Assembly (NCBI RefSeq): GCF_000485595.1
Contig: NW_014577097.1
Span: 918,008 to 965,627 of the forward strand
Direction of reading: 5' to 3'
DNA length: 47,620 nt
Source: Priapulus caudatus
Lineage: Eukaryota; Priapulida; Priapulimorpha; Priapulimorphida; Priapulidae
Under the pieces are notes generated by a model. The model was given only the letters and a program-made list of their open reading frames with translations. It was not told the DNA's origin and searched no databases. Positions 32,029 to 41,574 of this stretch are shown here, piece by piece (within the stretch, counting starts at the first letter, position 1; the number at the start of each line of letters is the position of its first letter). A program made the position numbers and the translations under genes.

Positions 32029-32271
32029 TCACTCAGCATGAGACGACACGAGTACGTGTTTTGGCCGTTGCGCCTTAATACGAAGTTGGCAGTGAGAAAT
32101 TTTCTTGACCACGGTGAATAGTAGGGCTGCCACTGTGAAGGCAAATTTCGGCGTCTGGTTAAGCCGCCAACGTGGGGTTATGAAAAATAGACGGGGTCTC
32201 CCGGCGCTCGAACTTACATATATATAGTAGTCTTCATCAACGTTGAAAACAGTACGAATATCGCTTGCCAC
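32029..32271 (-). pseudogene. Element B integrase C-terminal fragment
   Basis: AGRPRLFFITPRWRLNQTPK and FAFTVAALL correspond to the same segment as the noisy copy at about 30143-30000. The upstream frame (MASDIRTVFNVDEDYYIYV) is not integrase and marks the edge of an insertion or deletion near 32207. Confidence 0.5.
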
Positions 32272-32920
32272 GTCGTAGAGTCATATTGCAAATAGTAGAG
32301 AGTGCCGCTATCTATCCTGTGCTGCGTGCACACGGTTATATATACTGCGACCTCCTATTGTTGTAGGTTCTGGTCACGCTGCCTGGTTCAGCGGTATGGT
32401 TAGCGTACGAGGTCAGCTCACAAAAGGCTTGTCCCGTACTCTGACTACTTAGGTTATTATGCAATTATCCTATTCTATATCTTATTCGACTATTTCTGTA
32501 TTACATTACTCCATCCCCCTACGACAAGTTGGGAGCCGTACTACTGCGGCGAACAACTTCTGTCAACGTTGTGATGCATTGCTTTTAATACGTATATATT
32601 TAACCTTTTTTTTTGTAACCGGAAAGACTAAATTATCTGTGCATCTAAACTTTACTCTTCTCTATTATCTATTCCTTCCTTGTTTTGCTTCTTTATGGCT
32701 ATGCATTATGCTATTTCATTTTTATTTTGTTACTTAAAACACCTTCACCTAATTTTACTTAACTAAATTAACTAAAATTTACTTTAACTAACAATGGATT
32801 TTTATTTTACTTTATATTCTATTAAACATTATTTTCTGTTATATAATAATAAACAATCTAGCGTAGTCGCCGTCGTCCTCGTGGTCCGTTGGTGTGGGGT
32901 CCGTGTCGTCGCTGTGGTGG
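32272..32920. other. A/T-rich insertion or replacement inside element B pol
   Basis: RNase H and the integrase N-terminus expected here are absent. Instead there is A/T-rich sequence and a GTCGTCGTC tract (32865-32950). No family recognised. Confidence 0.45.
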
Positions 32921-32923
32921 TCG

Positions 32924-33433
32924 TCATCTTGTGATCGTCGTCGTCGTAGTCGGGTGGGCAATATCGGCATAGCCCTTAATAAACTTACGATAGTAGTTGG
33001 TAAAACCCAAGAATTGGCGAACAGCCGTTGGTGTGGTTGGTGGGGCCCAATTTTGCACCGCAGAGATCTTCTCTGGGTCGGGTCGCACGCAACCAGGGGT
33101 TATCACGTGACCCAGGTAGTTAATGGACTGCTGCAAAAACGTACACTTACTGGGTCGCATCTTGAGGTTAGCCGCTTTAAATCTGGCAAAAACTTCGGCT
33201 AAGTCCGACATGTGGGTTTCGAAATCCGGGGAATATATACAGACATCGTCGATATAAGCTAGGGCGCATTTATGACGGATTCCTTGCAGGACGTAATCGA
33301 GGACACGCTGAAAATGGGAGGGTGCGTTTTTCGGTCCATATGGTGTTCTTAAATTTTCATAACTTCCAGAGGGCGTTACAAAGCAACTCTTCGGGACGTC
33401 CTTCTCCGCTAATGGGATTTCGATGGTAGCCAC
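32924..33433 (-). pseudogene. Element B RT, C-terminal half
   Basis: Contains LRTPYGPKNAPSHFQRVLDY, the catalytic ALAYIDDVCIYS, FLQQSINYLGHVITPGCVRP and VRQFLGFTNYYRKFIKGYAD, which are RT palm, thumb and connection motifs of Ty3/Gypsy. The frame then runs into a Thr run and stops. Confidence 0.85.
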
Positions 33434-34613
33434 TTTTGAGATCGAGGGTAGTGAATATCGCGGCTTGTCCTATGGTTTGTAAGACGTCTTCGATGACTGG
33501 TAATGGGTAGGTGTCCCCTACTGTAACTGAGTTTAAACGTCGATAATCGACACACATTCGATACTCGCCAGTTTTTTTCTTGACCAAAAGTACACCGGAC
33601 GACCAAGGTGACATAGAGGGGCGTATAATGCCATTTTCTAAGAGTTTGTCAACCTGTTGTTGAACGATGATTTGCTGCTCCGGGGACATACGATAAGGTC
33701 GTGTTTTGAATGGTGTGGCATCCCCAGTATGAATCTGAAATTCACAGAGGTGGGTGCACCCTAATTGTGCGTCTGTATGCGCAAATGAACTGTCGTGTCG
33801 GCGTAAAAATTTGAGAAGCGTTGCTCGCTGGCGAGAATCTTTAACGTGGTCTACCAGTGAATTGTAATCAAAGGGCGGGGTTGCATTATCGTGTGGTGAC
33901 ATGTTGAACTCGTTAGGCGCGGACATAATAACCCGGATATGGGGAGGGGTGGTGGCTTCAACTATGGCGACAACGGCATTGTGGGGTAATGATATTGCGC
34001 GATCTGACCTATTTTCTAGCCAGCAGAGAACTGTTTGCTGTGCGGTGACTTCGACCAGAGACGGTAATAAGATTAGGTTGGGGTTACTACGGAACATTTT
34101 ATAAGCTGGCGATCCTTGAACGAAGAGTAGCGTACCCTGGCGGAAATGGCGAGGAACGCGACAGGAACACTGTTGGCCTGAATGGGGGGGCAACACGATG
34201 GGACGGTCAATGAAAGCGAGTTGAGGGGTGGGTAGGGATCGTTTACCTTGACGAAGTTTTAAAGTGACACCTAGTGCGAGCACACCACGGTCGAAATCAA
34301 TGTTTACTCGGTTAGCTGACAGAAAGTCAGCTCCGATTATGAACTGCTGCCTTAAATCCTGAACGACGTAGCAGGTATGGAGGGTGGCTACTCGTCCGAG
34401 CAAAATGCGCAAAGTGACGGTGCCTACAAGGTGTAGCCTGTCGTCTGTGACAGAAAGGAGCTTGGCGTCTGATGTGCAGACAGCGTTGAAACTAGCAGCC
34501 GCCCGTATGTACAGTGGTAAGTGAAGCCATGCGGCAAAATCGATAAGCGTACAATCGCTACCAGTATCAATGAGTGCCGTAAGTGAAAATGAGCCGACTT
34601 TAACACTGCACAT
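33357..34613 (-). pseudogene. Element B protease and RT N-terminal half
   Basis: SLTALIDTGSDCTLIDFAAW is an aspartic protease active site (D-T-G-S, about residue 16). RT follows from FKTRPYRMSPEQQIIVQQQV with VDKLLENGIIRPSMSPWSSG, GEYRMCVDYRRLN and IFTTLDLKSGYH. It is cut by a frameshift into the next frame at about 33420. Confidence 0.85.
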
Positions 34614-34669
34614 CGGCGCAGAAGATGTAGTGGTAGTCGGTGATCTGCGCGCCGCAGATGCGTGCGTGC

Positions 34670-35129
34670 CTACAAGTTGCGGGGGTACGGCGGTGCGATT
34701 GCATTGTGAGGGCGCTGGCGAAAATCCTCTAATCGGTCACGGAGGGGGCAGTCACACGCGTAGTGACCTGGTTGGCCGCATGCAGAACACCGATTATCGG
34801 GTTGCGTGCTGGTAGCCGCAGCGGCTGGAGCGTGGAATGCGTCGCGCTGGCACGAAACAGCTGGCAAGTAAGTGTGAATAGGAACAGGTGGACGCTGGTC
34901 GCGTCCTGTGACGGGGGGTCGCCGGAGGCGTGATCGTGGCGAGCCGTCGTTGAGTGCAAGCACTCGTGAGTGTTGTAGGCGTGGGGGTTGTCGTGGGTGA
35001 CTGATTCGTCACTGGCGACGGGGCCTGTGGCATGGCATGTGTAATGAACGTACGCAGGCTGCGCACCTCTCGAATGAGATCGGATGGGGTAGGGCGTTGT
35101 ATGGTGGTGACGTCCCTCGGTTCGGTCAT
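34670..35129 (-). pseudogene. Element B gag C-terminus with zinc knuckle
   Basis: The knuckle CSACGQPGHYACDC (C-x2-C-x4-H-x4-C, about 34795-34755) follows Pro/Thr-rich sequence read in another frame (35129-34960). Frame changes separate it from the capsid part. Confidence 0.72.
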
Positions 35130-35276
35130 GTCATAGGGGTCAGTAAAGGCGTCGCTGCGGTTGTGTCGTCGTGCCCCCAGAGATGATTTGAGGACATGTT
35201 AGTCGGCCGCAAGGTCAATGGCATCGGTTAATGTTGCAGGGTTGCGGTGAAGTAACAGTCTTTGTGTGTGAACTGA

Positions 35277-35876
35277 TTAAAGCCCGTCGAGAAAAATGTC
35301 AACAAGGCGGCCTTGCGTTTCAGCCGTTGAAATTCGATCGGCAGGTATCGCTCGCAATGCGAGAGTGAACAGTCTGTCGCCATAGGGGCGAATATGTTCG
35401 CCACGATACTGCTCGAAATTATTCAGTGCATTCTGAGCATCTACCTCGCGCAGCGGATCGCGAAAACGTTTAGTTAGTTGTTCGGTAAGCTGTTCCCATG
35501 TCATAGTAGGTTGCTCGGTAAGGAGGCGGCGGCAAAATTCAGCAGCATGGCCTCCGAGCGTAGATAGGCCGAACACGCGCAACGACGCAGCATCGAGACC
35601 CAATTCTAACTGTCTCCAATTTAAATTACTAAGCCAGTCGTCGAAAGTTATTGATAATGGCGCGTTATCGCCAGTGTAACGCGGAACGGAAGTGCGTGCT
35701 TCTGCGACACGTAACCCGTGTTGAAATGAAACAGCGGCAGCGCCAACGGTGGGGCGCAACGATTCGCTAAATAAATGCGCGATGTCCGCAATGTCATACT
35801 GCGGTAATTGTGGCGTCGCCATGATGACGTGGGGTGCACGTGGAACGTGGTTAAGGAGTAGGGATAGATTATTCAA
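35277..35876 (-). pseudogene. Element B gag, capsid-like region
   Basis: Retrotransposon gag family features are seen: DDWLSNLNWRQLELGLD, HAAEFCRRLLTEQPTMTWEQ, LTKRFRDPLREVDAQNALNN and FEQYRGEHIRPYGDRLFTLA. The Met at 35822 (MATPQLPQYDIADI) is a likelier start than 35876. It stops at 35277, whereas related gags continue to the knuckle. Confidence 0.75.
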
Positions 35877-36190
35877 GCAAAGATGACATCAATCATGAAA
35901 CGGTTGAACGGCGTCGGTATCGGCAAAACGTACGATGAACCAATGCACGTAGCACGCAACACTCGCATACGATGTGCACAAGTCAGGAATCGAGTAACGT
36001 AGTTATACTGGAACTTAGATATAAACTGGCAAAGAATAGTTTTACTTACCTAGCCGACTATACGGCGCTGATATAGGATCGTTAGCCTGAAGCGGTAGGC
36101 AGAGGTTAGTGACGGCAGAGTGATCGTATAGGCAGCACCTTGGAAGTGGCCGCACCCAGGAACTTGAACGACTCTCGCAGTACCAAAATA

Positions 36191-36930
36191 TGTAGTGCCG
36201 TCCTTGATAGCTTGCGAATAGTATGACTATGTTACAACGTTAAGTCTAAGCCAAGAATAAGAGAAAGCCAGTTGTTACCATGTTTTAGAAGTTTACTACT
36301 GATTTTGCGAGCAAATACAGCCGTGGTCGCGGTCGTGCCTGCCGGTGCCTAGGTGTGAAGCCGAATTCCCCGATTCTCCCCGGCTCTCATCTTATATAGG
36401 CAGCCACGACCGCGCCTCGCGTGCGTCACGCGTGCGTCATCTACACTACCCCGACATCATGTTGACACAGGCCCTCGCTAGGGCTCTATTCAACTTCCGA
36501 GCGAGAAGCGCATCCTTCCCGGCCAAACCGTTTACACAGACACGCCCCTCACTTAGGGCTCTATTCAACTAGCTAGCTCAATCGCCTCGACTCGTGCACT
36601 CTCGACTTCTAGAGAGAGACGCGGACCTAGACTAATTCAATGGCATAAACGGCTACAACTCAATTACTCAATTACTGTTAGGACGTCGGATGTCTGTCGG
36701 ATTCATCGCCCGAGCGCTTCTGCCTTCCTGGCCAAACTGTTTACACAGACACGCCCTCACTTAGGGCTCTATTCAACTAGCTAGCTCAATCGCCTCGACT
36801 CGTGCACTCTCGACTTCTAGAGAGAGACGCGGACCTAAACTAATTCAATGACACAAACGGCTACAACTCAATTACTCAATTACTGTTAGGACGTCGATGC
36901 TAGCACTTAAGTGCCAGCATCGACCCAGCA
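36191..36930 (-). repeat. 5' LTR of Gypsy element B with internal tandem duplication
   Basis: Starts TGTAGTGCCGTCC and shares the TATA box (complement 36391-36398) with the left LTR. It is about 240 bp longer because a ~200-bp block (TTTACACAGACACGCC... to ...GTTAGGACGTCG) occurs twice, at about 36500-36690 and 36708-36895. On the minus strand the LTR end is followed by TATTTTGGTACTGCGAGAG, whose TGG may begin a primer-binding site. Confidence 0.8.
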
Positions 36931-37050
36931 ATGAACGTGTACTAGCCCGCGTGCTCGTAATTGCATCACTCCCACGGCATAGCGCCGGTGGGCTTTCCTG
37001 ATACACCCCTATGGCCACAGATATAGACTATAGTTATAGGCATACTTAGA
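36931..37050. other. Spacer between the two retroelements
   Basis: No feature recognised. Confidence 0.5.
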
Positions 37051-37396
37051 TGTTGCTTTTACGCTACTACAGTATCTGCTATGTCGTATGTGTAGCTCGC
37101 TATGAATAACAAATTTTCTGGTAATACAATTCAAATACACATACGGCAATCACCGCAGAAGCTGCTACTATTGTTTAGAAATACATTAATAATTATCTAT
37201 AAACTCAAATCCCTTACCACGCTGGGTTTATCAGGGTTTTAATAGCACATTAAATTGTGCGTCTTCACCGTAAGCCACAATGGCGAAAAAGAAAGCGCGC
37301 GTCACCTCCCTTAGCAACTTGGCTGTATCAATGCGCTGCTGCGCTGCTAAAGTAGTGCACCGCGTAACCGTGTAGCGGCAGGAGTTGTCACCAACA
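37051..37396 (-). repeat. 3' LTR of a BEL/Pao element
   Basis: On the minus strand it runs TGTTGGTGACAACTCC...GTAAAAGCAACA, 346 bp, TGTTG/CAACA ends typical of BEL/Pao LTRs, and lies about 120 bp after the integrase stop. A purine-rich GAGGCCGGGA precedes it. Confidence 0.65.
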
Positions 37397-37513
37397 TCCC
37401 GGCCTCAATGAGGCTAACAGCACTTATTTCCTAACTAAATGGTGACAACAGCAACTCGTTTGTACAGTCCATGGGCACAGCTAAGGTCATCCTCTTAGTC
37501 TATGTCGCTTAAA

Positions 37514-38370
37514 TCACACTAGCTCCGCTTTAAGTAGGCACAGCTTGTGCACAGGTCTCGTGTATAGTACATTCTGTGGCTTGACTTGCACAGACCGGAC
37601 CAATCCATCACCGGATGGGTAAGTCTGGGTGATCAGCCCCAGAGGCCACTGGTAACGTAGAGTAGTCTCATTCACAAGAAGCACCAAGTCTCCCTTCTGG
37701 AAGTTCCTCTCGCGCTTCAGCCACTTCTGCCTCTCCTGTAAGGTGGGCAGATACTCCTTAATCCACCTGGTCCAAAATACGTCCGCTAAGTACTGGACTT
37801 GGCGCCATCTCTGTCTATAAGTTTCCTGCTGGACAAACTTTCCGGGTGGTAAGTCTGGCCCCGATCTCAGCAGCAGCAGGTGGTTCGGTGTTAAATGTGC
37901 TGGGTCGTTAGGGTCGTCTGAGAGCTTCGTTAGTGGTCTACCATTGACAATACCTTCAACTATGCAGAATAAAGTTGATAGTCTCTCGTCGTCGATGGTT
38001 TGCTGGCTGACGATGCCTGAGAGGACAGCTCGGACGGTTCTGATTTGCCTTTCCCATATTCCACCCATATGGGAGGCTGCTGGTGGGTTGAATATCCACT
38101 GTACGTCTTGTTGTAGTAGGTAGTCGGCTATCTTCTGCTGATTCCACTCCTTTATAGCTTCATGTAACTCCCGCTTAGCCCCAAAGAAGTTGGTTCCATT
38201 ATCGGATCTGATGGTCTTTGGGTTCCCTCGTCGTGCAATAAATCGTTGTAGTGCGTTGATGAACGAATCGGTGTCAATTCTGCAAGCAACCTCAAGGTGC
38301 ACTGATCGAGTGGCTAAGCACGTGAATAGGCACCCATATCTCTTTACCTCGGCTTTCCACGGTTCTCGGG
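37514..38370 (-). pseudogene. BEL/Pao integrase core and C-terminal domain
   Basis: Open from RYGCLFTCLATRSVHLEVAC. The second catalytic Asp is in PKTIRSDNGTNFFGAKREL and the Glu is at ASHMGGIWERQIRTVRAVL (Pao-type GxWER). The C-terminal part (YRQRWRQVQYLADVFWTRW, then GDLVLLVNE) is the domain of unknown function typical of BEL/Pao integrases. The first Asp region and the zinc finger lie in the deleted part. Confidence 0.85.
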
Positions 38371-39408
38371 GCTCAACATTCCTCTCTTGGTGCTAGGAAC
38401 ATCTTTCACGGATACGTCGTAACCGAACTGGTCGGTCTCTACTCTCCACAGCACACCGAGGGCTCTTTCGGCAGGCAGACACTCTTCCTCTAAGTCCAAA
38501 CTTGCTGCTGCCTTAGCCCACTTCGTCACTGGTCGTGACATCATAACTCTGCGTGAGTTACTGATAAACTTGAGTGAGAGAAGCTCACGCAGCTGCTTTA
38601 TCAGTCTCACTACCTCTTCTTCCGAGACAACGGACTTTAAGCAGTCATCGACGTAGAAATTCTTGTCCACAGTCTGCACAGTTTTTACGTCAAAGTTATC
38701 CGTGCTGTCCTCTGCCGTGCGTTTAAGGGCAAAGTTGGAGCAGCTAGGGCTCCATAGCCCTCCAAACAGATGAGAAGTCATTCTGTAAGTCTTGGGTTGT
38801 TTGGTGATGTCACCGCCCTCCCACCAAAGGAAACGTAGACAGTCCCGGTCCTCGGGGTGCACCTTCATCTGCATAAACATTCCCTCAATATCTGACATAA
38901 ATGCTATAGGTTCCTGTCTAAATCTGAGCATCACGGCGATCAGCTTGTTCATAAGATCAGGTCCCTGACGGATCAGATCGTTGAGCGAAACTCCCCGGTA
39001 AGGGGCATAACAGTCGTACACAACTCTGACTTTCCCTGGCTTCCGTGGATAGATCACAGGGTGATGATGCAGGTAACAGATAGCTTTCTTACGATGGTCC
39101 AAGGCCAGCTGCTCCTGAGGCACCTCTTCAGCATGGCCTTTCTCAACAGAATCCTGGATGCCTTGAACATACTTTTCCCGCAGTTGAGAGTCCTTGGACA
39201 GTCTCTTTCCAAGCAAATCAAGCCCGTGCTTAGGCATGCTGTAGTTGTTTAGCATCTGAGGCGGTCTTTGCTTAAATGGGATCCCCAGTGAGTAATGTGG
39301 ACCCTCACGTCCGATTGAGCTTTCCCACTCAGAAATAACTTTCCTGTCACTCACAGACAGAGTCTCTTCTTTGTACAACGGGTCATCTAACTTCCAGAAT
39401 CTCTCCAC
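38344..39408 (-). pseudogene. BEL/Pao reverse transcriptase
   Basis: Motifs in order: HHPVIYPRKPGKVRVVYDCY, LIRQGPDLMNKLIAVMLRFR, AFMSDIEGMFMQMKV, LRFLWWEGGD, FGGLWSPSCSNFALKRTA and the catalytic FYVDDCL. It ends at RGMLS, where intact elements go on to the connection domain and RNase H. Here it changes within about 30 bases into integrase sequence, a deletion join at about 38370. Confidence 0.88.
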
Positions 39409-40073
39409 CTGTTTCTCCAGGGCAATGTCGAGTTGACAAAGTAAGTGCTAGCTTTCTTGGGTTTAAATTTCTTGGTAGGGCCGAACATAGCCCATCCTAG
39501 TGGAGTTCTTGTTGCAATTGGCTCCCCTTCCTTACCAGAACGAGTCTCTACGTCGAAAAGGTGTGCATGATCAGAGCCAATTATCAAATCCACTTGGGAA
39601 ACGTCCACATTCACCAGGGTGACGTCTCGTAGATGTAGCATATGTCTGATATCTGATGAAGTCACACGGTTGTCTAAGCTCACATTCAGTTTCTCACGGG
39701 AGATTACGTCGGTCAGTCGGAACGTGTTGCCGCTGTTTAAAGCTCCCACTTCAAGATCTACAACCGTCACTTCTTCCTCGACATGGTCTCCATGGAGAGT
39801 GGTTAGCTCCATAATTCCAGGACGGCCAAGAACATTTAGCTTCGTTCTCAATCTATCGGTGCACACCGTTGAATTGGAACACCTATCTAAGAGCGCATAT
39901 GTCTCTGTCTGTTCCCTGCGTCCAGGGTCCTGAATGGTGACAGGGATAATGGGCATGCCAATTGTGCCCTGTCCTGCACCAGCGAAGGCACACCTGACGT
40001 CCATGTTAGGTCGGGACTTGATTGGTCCTACGGGCTGGTTGTTAGCTGGGAACGTGCTACCTCTTGTAGTCAC
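39387..40073 (-). pseudogene. BEL/Pao aspartic protease
   Basis: TYALLDRCSNSTVC is the active-site loop, Asp-Arg-Cys-Ser instead of Asp-Thr-Gly-Ser; Cys at this place is seen in Pao-type proteases, so it may not mean loss of activity. Later VDLIIGSDHAHLF and TPLGWAMFGPTK are family motifs. The frame overlaps RT by about 20 bases in another frame. Confidence 0.78.
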
Positions 40074-40084
40074 GGGTTCAGCAG

Positions 40085-40345
40085 CAAGGGTATCTGTAGC
40101 TGTCTGGTCATTAGGCAGGTGCAGCCATCTGTTGTGTCTTTGACCACATCCAGGAACATTACACGTCCACTTCTTCTGACAGTCTCTGCCGAAATGCTTG
40201 GAAACAATTCACACACAGCTTCTTCATCAGGACAAAGCTGTGTCTGTCCTTAACACCAAGCTCTCTAAATCGGTTGCATTGGTTGAGGTAATGGGTATCC
40301 TCACACATAGGGCACTTGGGTACATACTTGGAAATACTTCTCCTA
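40085..40345 (-). pseudogene. BEL/Pao gag C-terminal zinc fingers
   Basis: The minus strand reads KCPMCEDTHYLNQCNRF, then KKLCVNCFQ, and, after a frame change near 40190, CNVPGCGQRHNRWLH. These are the paired Cys/His fingers at the gag-protease border of BEL/Pao. The rest of gag is absent. Confidence 0.7.
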
Positions 40346-40535
40346 TGATTATAATATATATATAATATTATAATATATATTATTATAAATATATTATATA
40401 TATTTAAATATTTTAAATATTAAAAAATTTAAATATTTAAATTTAAATATTTTAAATATTAAAAAATATTAAAAAATATTAAAATATTTAAAATATATTA
40501 AAATTATAATATATATATATATATATATATCCTAA
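40346..40535. repeat. A/T-only low-complexity block
   Basis: ATATATAT and palindromic TTTAAATATTTAAATTTAAA sequence that truncates the BEL/Pao gag. Confidence 0.9.
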
Positions 40536-41230
40536 TAAATCACTTGGATCGATTAACTTCTTCACTTTGAGGTAACAACAAATACACTGTTAAAAGAAAC
40601 TCAAGTACCATGTTTTAATAATACAAGAACAATTTATTTACATAGCATTCCTGTTACATTTATATAGTATATTATATATCGATTGTGTGTATTATATACA
40701 GGCCCACCTCAAACATAGCAATAATGAAAGTGTCAATGACACTGTAGCTCACCACAAAAAAAGGACACAAATGAGTGAGTGAGAAGAAGTCCGTTTTAAT
40801 TGAGCAACCATCGACGTACATTATAGAAACGAAGAGTATATATGGGAGAACTCCCATTATATACTCTTGTGATAATTATATGTGTACTTTTTTATGTGAA
40901 AATAATAAATAATATTATATATAAATTATAAATAATTTATAAACCGAAATGAATCACAAATTGTGACGGTAGATCTATACCCACTTTGATGTTTCTTAGC
41001 ATAAATCCTTATATCATAATAATAATAATATAATAATAATAGTATAAATCATGATATGTTCATAGCAGGAATTTTCTATTAACTAGATATTGTCAATGAA
41101 ATCTTGTAAAACGAAACAGACGAGTGTGACACCACAGACTGTTTGTTATCTGCATGTTTATATAATATGCTATATAATTGTTAAACCCTACCTAATTTGC
41201 ATAATTTTTTTTAAATATCGAAAGCCCTAG
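40536..41230. other. A/T-rich intergenic sequence
   Basis: No gene or repeat family recognised. Confidence 0.5.
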
Positions 41231-41526
41231 CCCTTATTCATTCACATACCAAAAATGAGCAAAATCCGTTGAACCTGAACTGACTATAATGACAATTCCC
41301 ATTTTTGCCAAAAAATTGCCGTGGCTCGAAAGTACGTCGACTGGCGTGCTCCAAAATAGGACGTTCCATATGGGAGCATAGCAGTAACAACTATACCCAA
41401 TTTCAAACATGTGGGTCAAACGGTTCCTGATCGAGTTATCGTTGACCGAAGCCAAATGTTGACGGACGGACGGACGTACGACGATCCATGGCAATAGCTC
41501 AGCTTGACGATGTCAAGGTGAGCTAA
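41231..41526 (+). mobile_element. Helitron-like repeat of a related subfamily
   Basis: Ends in GACGGACGGACGGACG...CTTGAC-gat-GTCAAG-GTG-AGCTAA (CTAA 41523-41526). The hairpin-plus-AGCTAA architecture is the same as in the other copies, but the body (GTGGGTCAAACGGTTCCTG, GAGTTATCGTTGACCG) differs. Confidence 0.6.
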
Positions 41527-41574
41527 TAAAACCAGGTGAAAATTGGTTTAATTCTTTGATTTTATGTTTCAAAT

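Larger units (their letters stand above)
23988..36930 (-). mobile_element. Ty3/Gypsy element B with env (errantivirus-like), decayed and interrupted, minus strand
   Basis: LTRs at 36191-36930 (5') and 23988-24486 (3') bracket gag (35876-34670), protease-RT (34613-32924), integrase pieces (32271-32029, and a noisy copy at 31347-29960) and a two-frame env (28299-25944). Frameshifts, stops and insertions show a dead copy. Env-bearing Gypsy elements are best known from insects, so one of this type here is of note. Confidence 0.85.
37051..40345 (-). mobile_element. BEL/Pao LTR retrotransposon, internally deleted, 5' truncated
   Basis: The order on the minus strand is gag zinc-finger region (40345-40085), aspartic protease (40073-39387), RT (39408-38344), integrase (38370-37514) and 3' LTR. 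RNase H and the integrase N-terminus are missing, and the 5' end is lost in AT-rich sequence at about 40345. Not autonomous. Confidence 0.85.

Noticed and set aside
32390..32450. Possible tRNA gene (GGTTCAGCGGTATGGTTAGCG)
   Set aside because: A loose D-arm-like stretch only; no matching B-box and acceptor stem could be paired.
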